DNA of 64,000 nt from Segnochrobactrum spirostomi (GCF_009600605.1 NZ_VWNA01000003.1:186001-250000), one strand, 5' to 3'. Positions 52,036 to 61,191 are shown, counted from the stretch's first letter. Numbers and translations: made by a program. Notes: generated by a model not told the origin, from the sequence alone.

Positions 52036-52931
52036 TGCTCTGGCTCAATCAGATCCTACAGGGCGTGCTGCTCGGGGGTTATTATGCCCTCATCGCCTGC
52101 GGCCTCTCCTTCATGTTCGGGGTGATGCGCGTCATCAACCTCGCCCATGGCAGCCTCGCCGTGCTCGCGGCCTATGCGCTGTTCGTCCTCGCGGACCAAT
52201 ACGGCCTGTCGCCGTTCGTGGGGCTCATCTTCGTGCTGCCAGCGATGGCTTTGATCGGCTGGCTGCTCCAGCGCCTCGTCCTCGACCGCAGCGCGCGCGG
52301 CGGCCTCCTGGTCCCGGTGCTCTCGACCTTCGGCCTGTCGATCGTGATCGACAACCTGTTGTTCCAGCGGTTCGGGGCCGATACGCGCTCGCTCGCGCCT
52401 TTTCTCGACTCGCTCTCCTACGATAGCTGGGCGATCAACGACGATATCTATGTGGGCCAGCTCGCCGCGCTCACCTTCGCGACCGCCGTCGTTCTCATCG
52501 GCGGCCTTCAGCTCTTCATGAGCCGCACGCCGCTCGGGCGCGCGATCCGCGCCACGGCCGAGGACCCCGACACCGTCGGGCTCGTCGGCATCAATGCGCG
52601 CCGCGTCAACGCCGCGGCGACGGCCATCGCCATGGTGACGGTCGGCATCGCCGGCGCCTTTCTCGCGATGCGGGCGACGTTCGACCCCTATGCCGGCGGC
52701 CCGCAGCTCATCTTCGCCTTCGAAGCGGCGGTGATCGGCGGCGCGGGATCGCTCTGGGGCACGCTGATCGGCGGCATCGTGCTCGGCGTCGCCCAGAGCC
52801 TCGGCTCGCAGATCAGCCCGCAGGGCTTCCTGATCGCCGGCCACGCCGTCTTTCTCGCCGTGCTGTTCGCCCGTCTGATGACCGGCGGGCTCGGCTTCCG
52901 TCTTCGTCTGCGCACCGCGTCCGGGCACTGA
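52032..52931 (+). CDS. livH: Branched-chain-type ABC permease (LivH-like)
   Basis: About 299 residues, eight or so membrane helices. The N-terminal QGVLLGGYYALIACGLSFMF and GVMRVINLAHGSL, and the cytosolic GRAIRATAEDPDTVGLVGIN loop (in part) that contacts the ATPases, are classic LivH features. It overlaps livF by 4 nt and is followed 3 nt later by livM. Confidence 0.92.
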   Translation: MMLWLNQILQGVLLGGYYALIACGLSFMFGVMRVINLAHGSLAVLAAYALFVLADQYGLSPFVGLIFVLPAMALIGWLLQRLVLDRSARGGLLVPVLSTFGLSIVIDNLLFQRFGADTRSLAPFLDSLSYDSWAINDDIYVGQLAALTFATAVVLIGGLQLFMSRTPLGRAIRATAEDPDTVGLVGINARRVNAAATAIAMVTVGIAGAFLAMRATFDPYAGGPQLIFAFEAAVIGGAGSLWGTLIGGIVLGVAQSLGSQISPQGFLIAGHAVFLAVLFARLMTGGLGFRLRLRTASGH

Positions 52932-52934
52932 ACC

Positions 52935-53975
52935 ATGGCGAGCGAACCTCACATCACCGTCGAGCGCTGGACGCGGGCCTCCGTGGTCGCGGCGACCCTC
53001 GCGCTCGCCGTCGCGGCGCTGCTCGCCCTCGGGCCGCTCGTGCTCGGGGCGAACGCCATCGACAAGCTCACGACGCTGTTCATCTACGTGATCCTCGCCG
53101 CCACCTGGAACGCGCTCGCCGGCTATGGCGGCCTCGTCTCGATCGGCCAGCAGGCCTTCTTCGGGCTCGGCGCCTATGCGGCGGTGCGGCTTGCCGATGC
53201 GGGGATGAGCGTCTATCCCGCGCTCGTGCTCGCGGCCCTGCTCGTCGGCCTCGTCGCCTGGCCGCTCGCCCTCTTCATGCTGCGGCTGAGGGGCGGCGAG
53301 TTCGCCATCGGCATGTGGGTCGTCGCCGAGCTCGCCCATCTCCTCGTCAATCTCGACGGGCTCGTACAGGGCGAGACCGGCACCTCGCTGATCGTCCTCA
53401 ACGCCTATGCGGCCGATGCGCGCCACGCCTTCAATTATTGGATCTCGCTCGGTTCGATGGTCGCGATCCTCGGCATCCTCTTCGTGCTATTGCGCGGCCG
53501 CGCGGGGACGGCGATCCAGGCGATCCGCGACAACGAGGACGCCGCCGCCTCGGTCGGCGTGAAGGTCGCCGCGACCAAGCGCGCGGTCTTCATCATCGCG
53601 GCGTTCGGCACGGCGCTCGCCGGGGCGCTCTGGCTCGCGACCGCGATCACCTTCCAGCCGAAGACCTATTTCAGCGTCGAATGGACCGCCTACATGATCT
53701 TCATGGTCCTCGTCGGCGGCCTCGGAACGTTCGAAGGCGCCATTCTCGGCGCGGTGATCTTCTTCGTCATCGAGGCGTTGTTCGGAGCGGCGGGTGTCTG
53801 GTACCTCGTCGGCCTCGGGGCGACCGCGCTCGTCTTCGCGCTGTTCCTGTCGCGCGGCCTCTGGGGCACGTTCGCCACGCGCTTCGATATCCACCTGCTG
53901 CCCGTCGGCTACCGCCTCGTCATCGGCCGCCGCGCCCCCGCCCATCCGTCCGACGTGGCCGTGCCCGAGCGCTGA
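52935..53975 (+). CDS. livM: Branched-chain-type ABC permease (LivM-like)
   Basis: A 346-residue permease with about ten helices. LivM features are NALAGYGGLVSIGQQAFFGLGAY (in part), the AIQAIRDNEDAAASVGVKV coupling loop, and FQPKTYFSVEWTAYMIFMVLVGGLGTFEG (in part). It is the last gene of the importer; the coniferyl-alcohol-dehydrogenase-like gene follows 42 nt later and is probably on the same transcript. Confidence 0.92.
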   Translation: MASEPHITVERWTRASVVAATLALAVAALLALGPLVLGANAIDKLTTLFIYVILAATWNALAGYGGLVSIGQQAFFGLGAYAAVRLADAGMSVYPALVLAALLVGLVAWPLALFMLRLRGGEFAIGMWVVAELAHLLVNLDGLVQGETGTSLIVLNAYAADARHAFNYWISLGSMVAILGILFVLLRGRAGTAIQAIRDNEDAAASVGVKVAATKRAVFIIAAFGTALAGALWLATAITFQPKTYFSVEWTAYMIFMVLVGGLGTFEGAILGAVIFFVIEALFGAAGVWYLVGLGATALVFALFLSRGLWGTFATRFDIHLLPVGYRLVIGRRAPAHPSDVAVPER

Positions 53976-54017
53976 GCCTGTCTTTTTCCGTTCCCCTTCG
54001 ATCAGCGAGTGAAAACC

Positions 54018-54806
54018 ATGCTCTTCGGGAAGACCCTGCTCATCACCGGCATCGCCTCCGGCATCGGTGCCCAGACCGCGCTCGTCGCGGCCTCGCTCGG
54101 CGCGGAGATCGTCGGCGTCGACGTGAAGGCGCCGCCCGCGACCGTGCCGGGGGCCTTCATCGAGGCCGATCTGTCCGATCCCGCGGCCGCCGCCGCGATC
54201 GCCGCCCGGCTGCCGGCCCGGCTCGATGCGCTCTGCAACGTCGCCGGCATCTCCGGCGTCGCCGGCGCGGCGAAGACGCTCGCCGTCAATTTCTACGGCC
54301 TGCGAGCGCTCTCCGAGGCGCTCGCCCCGCGCATCCGCGAGGGTGGCGCGATCGTCAACGTCGCGTCCATCGCCGGCTACGGCTGGCGCGCCAACCTCGA
54401 ACGCACCAAGCACCTGGTCGGCGTTCAGGGCTTTCCGGACACGGCGGCGCTCGTCCGCGAGTTCGCGCTCACGGAGCAGGACGGCTATCCCGTCTCCAAG
54501 GAGGCGCTGCTGTTGTGGACCCAGCGGGCTGCCCACCAGCCTCTGTTCCGCGGGCGCGGCATCCGCGTCAACGCGGTGAGCCCCGGCCCGGTGACGACCC
54601 CGATCTACGGCGAGTTTCGTGCGCTCTTCGGCGACGCCCGGGTGGACGACGACATCACGCGCGTCGGCCGTCCCGGCACGGCGCCGGACATCGCGCCGGC
54701 GATCGCCTTCCTGTGCTCCGACGGGGCCCGCTGGATCAACGGCGCGAACGTCCCCGTCGACGGCGGCCTCGAAGCCTCGGTCAACGCGAGCGTGCTCGGC
54801 TTCTGA
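54018..54806 (+). CDS. calA: Coniferyl-alcohol-dehydrogenase-like SDR
   Basis: About 262 residues (an in-frame GTG at 54009 is possible). It has ITGIASGIGAQTA at the start, RLDALCNVAGISG, IREGGAIVNVASIAGYGWRANL (in part), an active-site Y-x-x-x-K in GYPVSKEALLLW, and the tail SDGARWINGANVPVDGG. These match Pseudomonas CalA, which oxidises coniferyl alcohol to coniferaldehyde with NAD. In this cluster it would feed lignin monomer alcohols into the ferulate route. The symbol is by similarity; related hydroxysteroid dehydrogenases share the pattern. Confidence 0.75.
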   Translation: MLFGKTLLITGIASGIGAQTALVAASLGAEIVGVDVKAPPATVPGAFIEADLSDPAAAAAIAARLPARLDALCNVAGISGVAGAAKTLAVNFYGLRALSEALAPRIREGGAIVNVASIAGYGWRANLERTKHLVGVQGFPDTAALVREFALTEQDGYPVSKEALLLWTQRAAHQPLFRGRGIRVNAVSPGPVTTPIYGEFRALFGDARVDDDITRVGRPGTAPDIAPAIAFLCSDGARWINGANVPVDGGLEASVNASVLGF

Positions 54807-54849
54807 CCGCCCCTTCCTTTACCAGTGACCCCTTCAGCGGGAGAGTGAG

Positions 54850-56292
54850 ATGGATTTCGGCTTCATCATCAACGGCGTCGCGGAAAGCGCCGAGAACGGC
54901 GCCCTGTTCGAGCGCAAGGACCCGGTGACGGGCAAGGTCGCGAGCCGGGCCGCCGCGGCGACCGTTGCGGACGTCGACAAAGTGGCGACCGCCGCCGCCA
55001 AGGCCTTCGAGACCTGGTCGGAGACCGGCCCGGGTGCCCGCCGCGCGCTGCTCCTCAAGGCGGCCGACCTCATGGAACAGCGTGCCGGCGAGTTCGTCGC
55101 GCTGATGGTCGAGGAGACCGGCGCGACGGCGCCGTGGGCCGGCTTCAACGTGCATCTCGCCGCCGGCGTGCTGCGCGAGGCGGCGGCGCTGACGACGCAG
55201 ATCACCGGCGAGGTCATCCCCTCCGACAAGCCGGGCATCGTGTCGCTCGCCGTGCGTCAGCCGGTCGGCGTCGTCCTCGGCATGGCGCCGTGGAACGCGC
55301 CGGTCATTCTCGGCGTCCGCGCGATCGCCGCGCCGCTCGCCTGCGGCAACACGGTGATCCTGCGCTCGTCCGAGGCTTGCCCGGGCACTCATCACCTGAT
55401 CGGCCAGATCCTCAACGATGCCGGCTTCCCGAAAGGCGTCGTCAACGTGATCTCGAACGCGCCGGCCGACGCGCCGAAGATCGTCGAGGCGCTGGTCTCC
55501 CATCCGGCGATCAAGCGGGTCAACTTCACGGGCTCGACGAAGGTCGGCAAGATCATCGCCAAGCTCGCGGCCGAGCACCTGAAGCCGGTGCTGCTCGAGC
55601 TCGGCGGCAAGGCGCCGTTCCTCGTGCTCGCCGACGCCGATCTCGATCAGGCGGTCGATGCCGCGGCGTTCGGCGCCTTCATGAACCAGGGCCAGATCTG
55701 CATGTCGACCGAGCGGTTCATCGTCGAGGACGCGGTCGCCGACGCCTTCGTGGCGAAGTTCGCCGCCAAGGCGAAGACGCTGCCGGCCGGCGATCCGCGC
55801 GGCCACGTCGTGCTCGGCTCGCTCGTCGATCTCGCCGCCGCCGAGAAGATGGACGAGCTCATCGCCGACGCCGTCGCCAAGGGCGCCACGGTCGTCGCGG
55901 GTGGCGGGCGCACCGGCAGCATCGTCGAGGCGACGCTGCTCGACGGCGTCACCGCGGACATGCGCATCTATCAGGAGGAATCGTTCGGCCCGGTGAAGTC
56001 GATCGTCCGGGTGAAGGATGCCGACGAGGCGGTGCGCGTCGCCAACGACACGGAATACGGCCTCTCCTCGGCGATCTTCAGCCGCGACGTGACGAAGGCG
56101 CTGGCGCTGTCGAAGCGAATCCAGACCGGCATCTGCCACATCAACGGGCCGACGGTCGCCGACGAGCCGCAGATGCCGTTCGGCGGCGTTAAGGCGAGCG
56201 GCTACGGCCGGTTCGGCGGCCGGGCGGTGATCAACGAGTTCACCGAGCTGCGCTGGATCACCATCGAAGGGCCGCAGCACTATCCGTTCTGA
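54850..56292 (+). CDS. Vanillin dehydrogenase-type aldehyde dehydrogenase (copy 2)
   Basis: A 480-residue aldehyde dehydrogenase closely paralogous to the 47584-49035 gene: the same FERKDPVTGKVASRAAAAT start, LELGGKAPFLVLADADLDQAV (in part), catalytic NQGQICMSTER and PFGGVKASGYGRFGG are shared. It follows the coniferyl-alcohol-type SDR by 43 nt, so it may oxidise coniferaldehyde to ferulate while the other copy acts on vanillin; the division of labour is inference. Catalytic residues are intact. Confidence 0.88.
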   Translation: MDFGFIINGVAESAENGALFERKDPVTGKVASRAAAATVADVDKVATAAAKAFETWSETGPGARRALLLKAADLMEQRAGEFVALMVEETGATAPWAGFNVHLAAGVLREAAALTTQITGEVIPSDKPGIVSLAVRQPVGVVLGMAPWNAPVILGVRAIAAPLACGNTVILRSSEACPGTHHLIGQILNDAGFPKGVVNVISNAPADAPKIVEALVSHPAIKRVNFTGSTKVGKIIAKLAAEHLKPVLLELGGKAPFLVLADADLDQAVDAAAFGAFMNQGQICMSTERFIVEDAVADAFVAKFAAKAKTLPAGDPRGHVVLGSLVDLAAAEKMDELIADAVAKGATVVAGGGRTGSIVEATLLDGVTADMRIYQEESFGPVKSIVRVKDADEAVRVANDTEYGLSSAIFSRDVTKALALSKRIQTGICHINGPTVADEPQMPFGGVKASGYGRFGGRAVINEFTELRWITIEGPQHYPF

Positions 56293-56343
56293 GGAACGAG
56301 CGCGGCGCGCCCATCGGACGAATGCTCCGACGCGCCGAAATCG

Positions 56344-56377
56344 ATGCGGCAGCGAAGCGGATGCTTCGCTGCCGCAT
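56344..56377. terminator. Perfect 15-bp hairpin between convergent genes
   Basis: ATGCGGCAGCGAAGC (56344-56358) pairs perfectly with 56363-56377 across a GGAT loop, between the aldehyde dehydrogenase and the leftward porin gene ending at 56383. Probably a shared transcript end; no U-run. Confidence 0.6.
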
Positions 56378-56382
56378 GCGCA

Positions 56383-57189
56383 TCAGAACCGGTAGTTGAT
56401 GCCGGCGCGCACGATGCTGAAGGCGTAATCCGCCTTCGCGTTGATGGTGAAGGCCGGGACCGGATTGTTCGCCCCGTTCGCCAGCGAGAAGTTGTCGCTG
56501 CCGAGGTCGACATAGAGATATTCGAGCTTCGCCGACCAGTGCGACGCGAACTGTGTCTCCACACCGCCACCGGCCGTCCAGCCCCAGCGCACCTTCGAGC
56601 TGGATCCGGACCAAGAGTACGGCGAGCCGCCGGTTCCGGCGATGTCGAGATTGGCGTCCGCTTGACCGAAGGCGAGGCCGCCCGTGCCGTAGATCAGGGC
56701 CGGGCCGACGGCGACACCGGTGCGGGCACGCAGGGTGCCGAACCAGTCACCCTCGATGCTGTAGCTCTTGAGGATGTTCTGGCCCCGGACCAGGCCGGTG
56801 CTGGTCAGGACGTTCCCGGATTGCTTGCGGTCGGAGTACGAAAAATCGGCCTCGACGCCGGCCACGAGAGCCTTCCATTGGAAATTGTAGCCGAGCGTGC
56901 CGCCGATCGTGGGCCCCGAGCCGGACCCGCCAAGCTTGGAATTGTAGGCTTGGGCGTAGCGGTCCGCGTTGTAGACCTGGAAGAGCCCTCCGGCGGTCGG
57001 CGTGATGCTGGAATTGTCGATGACGGCACCAGCGGTGACACCCGCATAGAACCCCTGCCAGGACGTCACCGCCTTGGCCGATTCGACCGCATCCGGCACC
57101 TTGGCGGCAGGCGCTTCAGGCAGATCGGCGGCGCTAGCCGCCGCTGCGGTACCGATAAAGATTAGCCCCGCTGAAATAGTACGCCTCAT
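56383..57189 (-). CDS. Omp25/RopB-type outer-membrane beta-barrel protein
   Basis: About 268 residues. The ATG at 57189 has AGGGGAA upstream; an in-frame TTG at 57195 is not needed. A signal peptide ends at ASA near residue 20, followed by DLPEAP, a typical rhizobial porin start. The mature part begins WQGFYAGVTAGAV and alternates short beta-strands (GTLGYNFQWKALVAGVEADF in pattern) to a terminal GINYRF with C-terminal Phe for BAM recognition. It should be an eight-stranded outer-membrane barrel; function structural or adhesive. It is preceded by an AT-rich leader at 57190-57370. Confidence 0.88.
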   Translation of the reverse strand: MRRTISAGLIFIGTAAAASAADLPEAPAAKVPDAVESAKAVTSWQGFYAGVTAGAVIDNSSITPTAGGLFQVYNADRYAQAYNSKLGGSGSGPTIGGTLGYNFQWKALVAGVEADFSYSDRKQSGNVLTSTGLVRGQNILKSYSIEGDWFGTLRARTGVAVGPALIYGTGGLAFGQADANLDIAGTGGSPYSWSGSSSKVRWGWTAGGGVETQFASHWSAKLEYLYVDLGSDNFSLANGANNPVPAFTINAKADYAFSIVRAGINYRF

Positions 57190-57412
57190 TACCAATTCCC
57201 CTCAATTCGAGCGAATGAATCACGCAACCGTGATTATTCGGCTCGTCGAGGGCGCGGCAAGGCGCGACCACGCTCATTCACCCCATCTAATAATTTATTA
57301 TTGTTGATGAGGTCGGTTGCTGGACATCCCAGTGTCTAATCTTCGCTTTAATATCGTATTATCCATTTTTAGTTGTGATTAGGGGCATTTGCACCGCTCG
57401 CCGATGGTGGGC
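57190..57412 (-). promoter_or_regulatory. AT-rich leader of the porin gene
   Basis: The gap between the thiF stop and the porin start contains A/T-rich stretches (for example AATAATTTATTATTG near 57290 and TTTAATATCGTATTATCC near 57349) unlike the flanking GC-rich DNA. It probably carries the porin promoter and a regulated 5' leader. No gene is seen. Confidence 0.45.
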
Positions 57413-58384
57413 CTACGGACCGGCGGCGATCACCGCGAGCGGGCGGGCCTCCCGCCGCTCCAGCAGGCGGGCGGCCCGGTGCGCGCGGATGCCGCTGCGG
57501 CAGCAGAACACCACGCGGCGGCCGGCAGGCGGCGTGAAGCCCTCCGCCACCGACGCCGGATCGAGCCGGACAGCCTGCGGCAACGCCGGCTCCGGCGCCT
57601 CCGCGTCGTCGCGGAGTTCGACGACGACGTCGTCCGGCGTCACATCGCTCGGTTCGATGAAGGCGATGGCGTTGCCCGCCGGTTCCGGGGTGCCGTCGAA
57701 GCGGAAGCCGCCGAGCTTGAAGGTCGCGAGATCGATCGAGATCAGGCGGCCGAGTGGGGAGGGCGACGCTCCGAGCGCGATGCCGAGGGCGAGGTGGGCT
57801 TCGAGCGAGCCGATCACCCCGACGGCGGACCCGAGCACGCCGTTCGCGGCGCAACTGCCGACCGTCGAGGGCATGTCGGGAAAGACGGCGCGGTAGCTCG
57901 GCGCGCCGCCGCAGAAGGCCCCCGCATAGCCGCGCTGTTCGAGAACGGACGCCGTCACGAACGGCTTGGTCGCGGCGCGGCACGCATCGCTCAGGATGTA
58001 GGTCACCGCGAGGCTGTCGGCCGCGTCGACCACGATGTCCGCGCTCGCGACGAGGGGAGCGGCGTTGCCGGGCCGCAGCCGCTCGCTCCGCGCCGTGACG
58101 GAGACCTCCGGATTGTAGAGCGCGAGCGCGTCCCGCGCGGCCTCCGCCTTCGGCCGGCCGATGTCGCCCATCCGATAGAGCGGCTGGCGGTGGAGGTTGG
58201 TGATCTCGACCCGGTCGTGATCGACGATCGTCAGCCGTCCGATCCCGGCCCCGGCGAGCGCGAGGAGGACATGGGAGCCGAGCCCGCCGGCGCCGACCAC
58301 GAGCACGTGGGCGCGGCCGAGCCGGGCCTGCCCCTCCGGCCCGATGGCGGACAGCGTCATCTGGCGCGCGTAGCGATCGGTCAC
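57413..58384 (-). CDS. thiF: ThiF/MoeB-family adenylyltransferase with rhodanese-like tail
   Basis: A 323-residue E1-like enzyme starting at GTG 58384 (GGGAGG upstream). The ATP-binding GAGGLGSHVL is near residues 31-40, with the DHDRVEITNLHRQ segment and the conserved acidic DAADS. It should adenylate the C-terminal Gly of ThiS. After about residue 245 the chain ends in a short rhodanese-like part with the loop VFCCRSGIRAHRAA, which could carry the persulfide in the sulfur transfer. The CxxC zinc pair of classical ThiF/MoeB is not evident. It is the last gene of the thi operon. Confidence 0.85.
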   Translation of the reverse strand: MTDRYARQMTLSAIGPEGQARLGRAHVLVVGAGGLGSHVLLALAGAGIGRLTIVDHDRVEITNLHRQPLYRMGDIGRPKAEAARDALALYNPEVSVTARSERLRPGNAAPLVASADIVVDAADSLAVTYILSDACRAATKPFVTASVLEQRGYAGAFCGGAPSYRAVFPDMPSTVGSCAANGVLGSAVGVIGSLEAHLALGIALGASPSPLGRLISIDLATFKLGGFRFDGTPEPAGNAIAFIEPSDVTPDDVVVELRDDAEAPEPALPQAVRLDPASVAEGFTPPAGRRVVFCCRSGIRAHRAARLLERREARPLAVIAAGP

Positions 58385-58409
58385 GGCGAACCTCCCGGGT
58401 GCGTTTCGG

Positions 58410-59006
58410 TCAGCGACGGGTCACGGCGACCCATTCGCGGGTGCGCGCCACCGGATCGTCGTGGCGCAGGATGTCGGTGACCACCGCGGCGCTGTCCGCG
58501 CCCGCCTCGAGCACGGCCTTCGCCCGCTCGGGGGTGAGGCCGCCGATCGCGACCAGCGGCACGGCGCCGACCTTCGCCCTCCAGGTTCTCACCCGCTCGA
58601 TCCCCTGGGGCGCCCATTTCATCGCCTTGAGGATGGTCGGGAAGACCGGGCCGAGGGCCACGTAATCGGGCTCGGCGGCGAGCGCGCGGTCGAGCTCCGT
58701 CTCGTCATGGGTGGAGAGCCCGAGCTTCACGCCGGCCCCGCGGATCGCGCCGAGATCGGCGGTGTCGAGATCCTCCTGGCCGAGATGGACGAAGTCGCAG
58801 CCCTCCTCGATCGCGAGGCGCCAATAATCGTTGACGATGAGCTGGGCCCCGGCGGCGGCGCAGAGGTCCCGCGCCCGGCGAATTTCGGCGCGCAGCGGAC
58901 CCGCGTCCATGTCCTTCACCCGGAGCTGGACGAGCCGGACGCCTGCGGGCAGCAGGCGCTCCAGCCACTCGGTGCGATCGACGATGAGATAGAAGGGATC
59001 GAGCAT
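58410..59006 (-). CDS. thiE: Thiamine phosphate synthase
   Basis: A 198-residue TIM-barrel enzyme joining HMP pyrophosphate and thiazole phosphate to thiamine phosphate. Visible family motifs are VQLRVKDMD near residue 30, NDYWRLAIEEGCDFVHLGQEDL (in part), LGLSTHDETEL, DYVALGPVFPT and a late VAIGGLTPERA. Length is typical. It follows thiG by 3 nt and precedes thiF by 25 nt. Confidence 0.92.
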   Translation of the reverse strand: MLDPFYLIVDRTEWLERLLPAGVRLVQLRVKDMDAGPLRAEIRRARDLCAAAGAQLIVNDYWRLAIEEGCDFVHLGQEDLDTADLGAIRGAGVKLGLSTHDETELDRALAAEPDYVALGPVFPTILKAMKWAPQGIERVRTWRAKVGAVPLVAIGGLTPERAKAVLEAGADSAAVVTDILRHDDPVARTREWVAVTRR

Positions 59007-59009
59007 GGT

Positions 59010-59810
59010 TCAGTCCCGAAAGGCGGTGCCGAGCACCGGCGTCGAGGGGGCCGCCATATCGCGGGCGTCGATCGGATCGGCGAGGAAGGCGAGCCGGCCG
59101 GCCTCCACCGCGTGGCGGAACGCGCCGGCCATGCGGGCCGGATCGCCCGCCTTGGCGACGGCGGTGTTGAGGAGCACGGCGTCGTAGCCGAGTTCCATCG
59201 CGGCGGCCGCATGGGAGGGCAGGCCGATCCCGGCATCGACGACGAGGGGGATGTCGGGGTGGCGGGCGCGCAGGCTCCGTAGCGCATAAGGGTTCATCAG
59301 CCCGCGGCCGGTTCCGATCGGCGCTCCCCACGGCATCAGCACTTCGCAGCCCGCCTCGACGAGCCGGTCGGCGACCGAGAGATCGTCGGTCGTGTAGGGA
59401 AAGACCTGGAAGCCGGCGGCGACGAGCGTCCGCGCGGCCTCGACGAGCGCGAAGACGTCGGGGTGCAGCGTGTCGGCGTCGCCGATCACCTCGAGCTTGA
59501 TCCAGGGCGTCGCGAACACCTCGCGCGCCATTTCGGCGGTCGCGACGGCCTCCTTCACGCTGTGGCATCCGGCGGTGTTCGGCAGCACCTTGACGCCGAG
59601 CTCTCGGATCAGGCGCCAGAAATCCTGGCCCGCCCGTTCGCGACCGGATTCCCGCCGGAGCGAGACGGTGACGATCTCGGCGCCCGAAGCCCGCACCGCC
59701 TCGGCGAGGATCGCGGGGGAGGGATATTGTGCCGTGCCGATGAGAAGCCGGGAGCCGAGTTCGGTCCCGTAAAACGAGACGGGATCGCCGGAAGAGAGCG
59801 AATCGTGCAT
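59010..59810 (-). CDS. thiG: Thiazole synthase
   Basis: A 266-residue TIM-barrel enzyme that builds the thiazole ring from deoxyxylulose phosphate, dehydroglycine and ThiS thiocarboxylate. The Schiff-base lysine is K105 in [23 protein letters not shown], the PYTTDD segment, [13 protein letters not shown] and [13 protein letters not shown] are diagnostic. The ATG at 59810 is 1 nt from the thiS stop, so thiS and thiG are coupled. Confidence 0.94.
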   Translation of the reverse strand: MHDSLSSGDPVSFYGTELGSRLLIGTAQYPSPAILAEAVRASGAEIVTVSLRRESGRERAGQDFWRLIRELGVKVLPNTAGCHSVKEAVATAEMAREVFATPWIKLEVIGDADTLHPDVFALVEAARTLVAAGFQVFPYTTDDLSVADRLVEAGCEVLMPWGAPIGTGRGLMNPYALRSLRARHPDIPLVVDAGIGLPSHAAAAMELGYDAVLLNTAVAKAGDPARMAGAFRHAVEAGRLAFLADPIDARDMAAPSTPVLGTAFRD

Positions 59811-59811
59811 C

Positions 59812-60009
59812 TCAACCTCCCTGCATCGGGGCGAGCACCTCGACGACGTCGCCGTCGGCAAGTCGGTGCGCCGGCCGCGCCGTCACCGGCACGAACGCCT
59901 CGTTGATCGCGGTCGCCACCACCACGTCGCCATAGCCGAGCTCGTCGAGCGCGGCGGCGAGGTCGGGCCCCGCCACCTCACGCGCTTCGCCGTTCACGAT
60001 GATCTTCAT
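59812..60009 (-). CDS. thiS: Sulfur carrier protein ThiS
   Basis: A 65-residue ubiquitin-like protein beginning [12 protein letters not shown] and ending in the required GG (APMQGG), which is adenylated by ThiF and thiocarboxylated. It overlaps the end of thiO by 32 nt in another frame. Confidence 0.94.
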   Translation of the reverse strand: MKIIVNGEAREVAGPDLAAALDELGYGDVVVATAINEAFVPVTARPAHRLADGDVVEVLAPMQGG

Positions 60010-60985
60010 CCATGACCTCCGGAAAAGTGGCGTCGGACAGCACGACCTCGGCCGCCCGTCGCGCCAGCGCGGGCGAGAGCAGGAAGCCGTGTCGGTAGAG
60101 CCCGTTGAAGGAGACGATCCGGCCGTCGACCTTCAGTCGCGGCAGGTTGTCGGGGAAGGCGGGGCGGGCGTCGCAACCGATCTCGACGATCTCGGCTTCC
60201 GCGAAGGCCGGATGCAGCGCATAGGCGGCGTTGAGGAGCTCGACCATCGAGCGGGCGGTGATGCGGCCGCGTTCGCCGCTCTCGATCATGGTGGCCCCGA
60301 TCATGAAATGCCCGTCGTCGCGCGGCACCACATAGAGCGGGATGCGCGGGTGTAGGAGGCGTACCGGACGGGACAGGGTGACGTCTCGGGTGCGGACGAT
60401 CAGCATCTCGCCCTTGACCCCGCGCAGGTTCGCCAGCCGGTCCTGCGCCGCGAGGCCGCGCGTATCGACGACGCGGTCCCCTGCGACCGTTTCCGGCGTG
60501 GCGGTCACACCGAGGCGAATCGAAACGCCCGCGGCGGCGAGTATTTCGGCGAGCGCAGCCAAGGTCTTGCGTGGGTCGAGGTGGGCCTCCCGGGGGAAGA
60601 ACAGGCCCTGGCGGAAGCGGCCCGCGAGGTCGGGCTCGAGAGCCGCGATCGCCTCTCCATCCACGCTCTCGTGCTCGCGGGTGCGGCGAGCGAAGCGGGC
60701 GAGGTCGGGCAGGTCGCGCGGCTGGGCGACGACGAGCGTGCCGTTGCGGACGACGCCCGGCACCGCCGCCGGCCAGAACGACAGCGCCTCGAGGCCGAGC
60801 GTGACCACGGTCTCCTCGGCGCTCTCTCGCTCGCACCACGGCGCCAGCATGCCGCCGGCGAACCGCGAACACGACGCGGCGCCGATCGCCTCGCCCCGTT
60901 CGAGCACCTCGACGTCCGCACGGCCGGCGAGGGCGAGGGCGGTGGTGAGGCCGGCGACACCGGCACCGATGATCGTCACGCGCAT
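59978..60985 (-). CDS. thiO: Glycine oxidase
   Basis: A 335-residue FAD enzyme that makes the glycine imine for thiazole synthesis with O2. The dinucleotide motif GAGVAGLTTALAL is at residues 7-19 and the DAO-family pattern (GMLAPWCE, LYVVPRDDGHFMIGATM, YRHGFLLSPALA) follows. Using ThiO in place of ThiH marks aerobic thiazole synthesis. It is the first gene of the operon, below the TPP riboswitch. Confidence 0.92.
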   Translation of the reverse strand: MRVTIIGAGVAGLTTALALAGRADVEVLERGEAIGAASCSRFAGGMLAPWCERESAEETVVTLGLEALSFWPAAVPGVVRNGTLVVAQPRDLPDLARFARRTREHESVDGEAIAALEPDLAGRFRQGLFFPREAHLDPRKTLAALAEILAAAGVSIRLGVTATPETVAGDRVVDTRGLAAQDRLANLRGVKGEMLIVRTRDVTLSRPVRLLHPRIPLYVVPRDDGHFMIGATMIESGERGRITARSMVELLNAAYALHPAFAEAEIVEIGCDARPAFPDNLPRLKVDGRIVSFNGLYRHGFLLSPALARRAAEVVLSDATFPEVMDEDHRERRSA

Positions 60986-61068
60986 GCTTTTCCGTCACCC
61001 GCTCGTGCGGGCGCCCTAAAAGCAAGCCGGTTGTCGGAGAGGCGCGCCGGGGCGTTCCCCCGGCTCAT

Positions 61069-61191
61069 CCATCCCTTCGCCAGCTTGACCTGGATCAGGT
61101 TCGAAGGGTCGCCATGTCGCCCCGCCCATTCGTTCCGAATGCGCAAAGGTCCGATGGCCTCTCAGCCCCCTACCGGGACTCCCCTTGGACG
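61069..61191 (-). ncRNA. TPP riboswitch (THI element)
   Basis: On the minus strand the conserved parts appear in order: GGGGAGTCCCGG, GGGGGCTGAGAGGCC, then CCCTTCGAACCTGATCC and GTCAAGCTGGCGAAGGGA. These are the TPP-binding aptamer. It lies 84 nt before thiO. Immediately 3' is a 7-bp GC stem (61046-61052 with 61058-61064) without a U-run, so control is more likely by hiding the thiO translation start than by termination. Confidence 0.95.
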
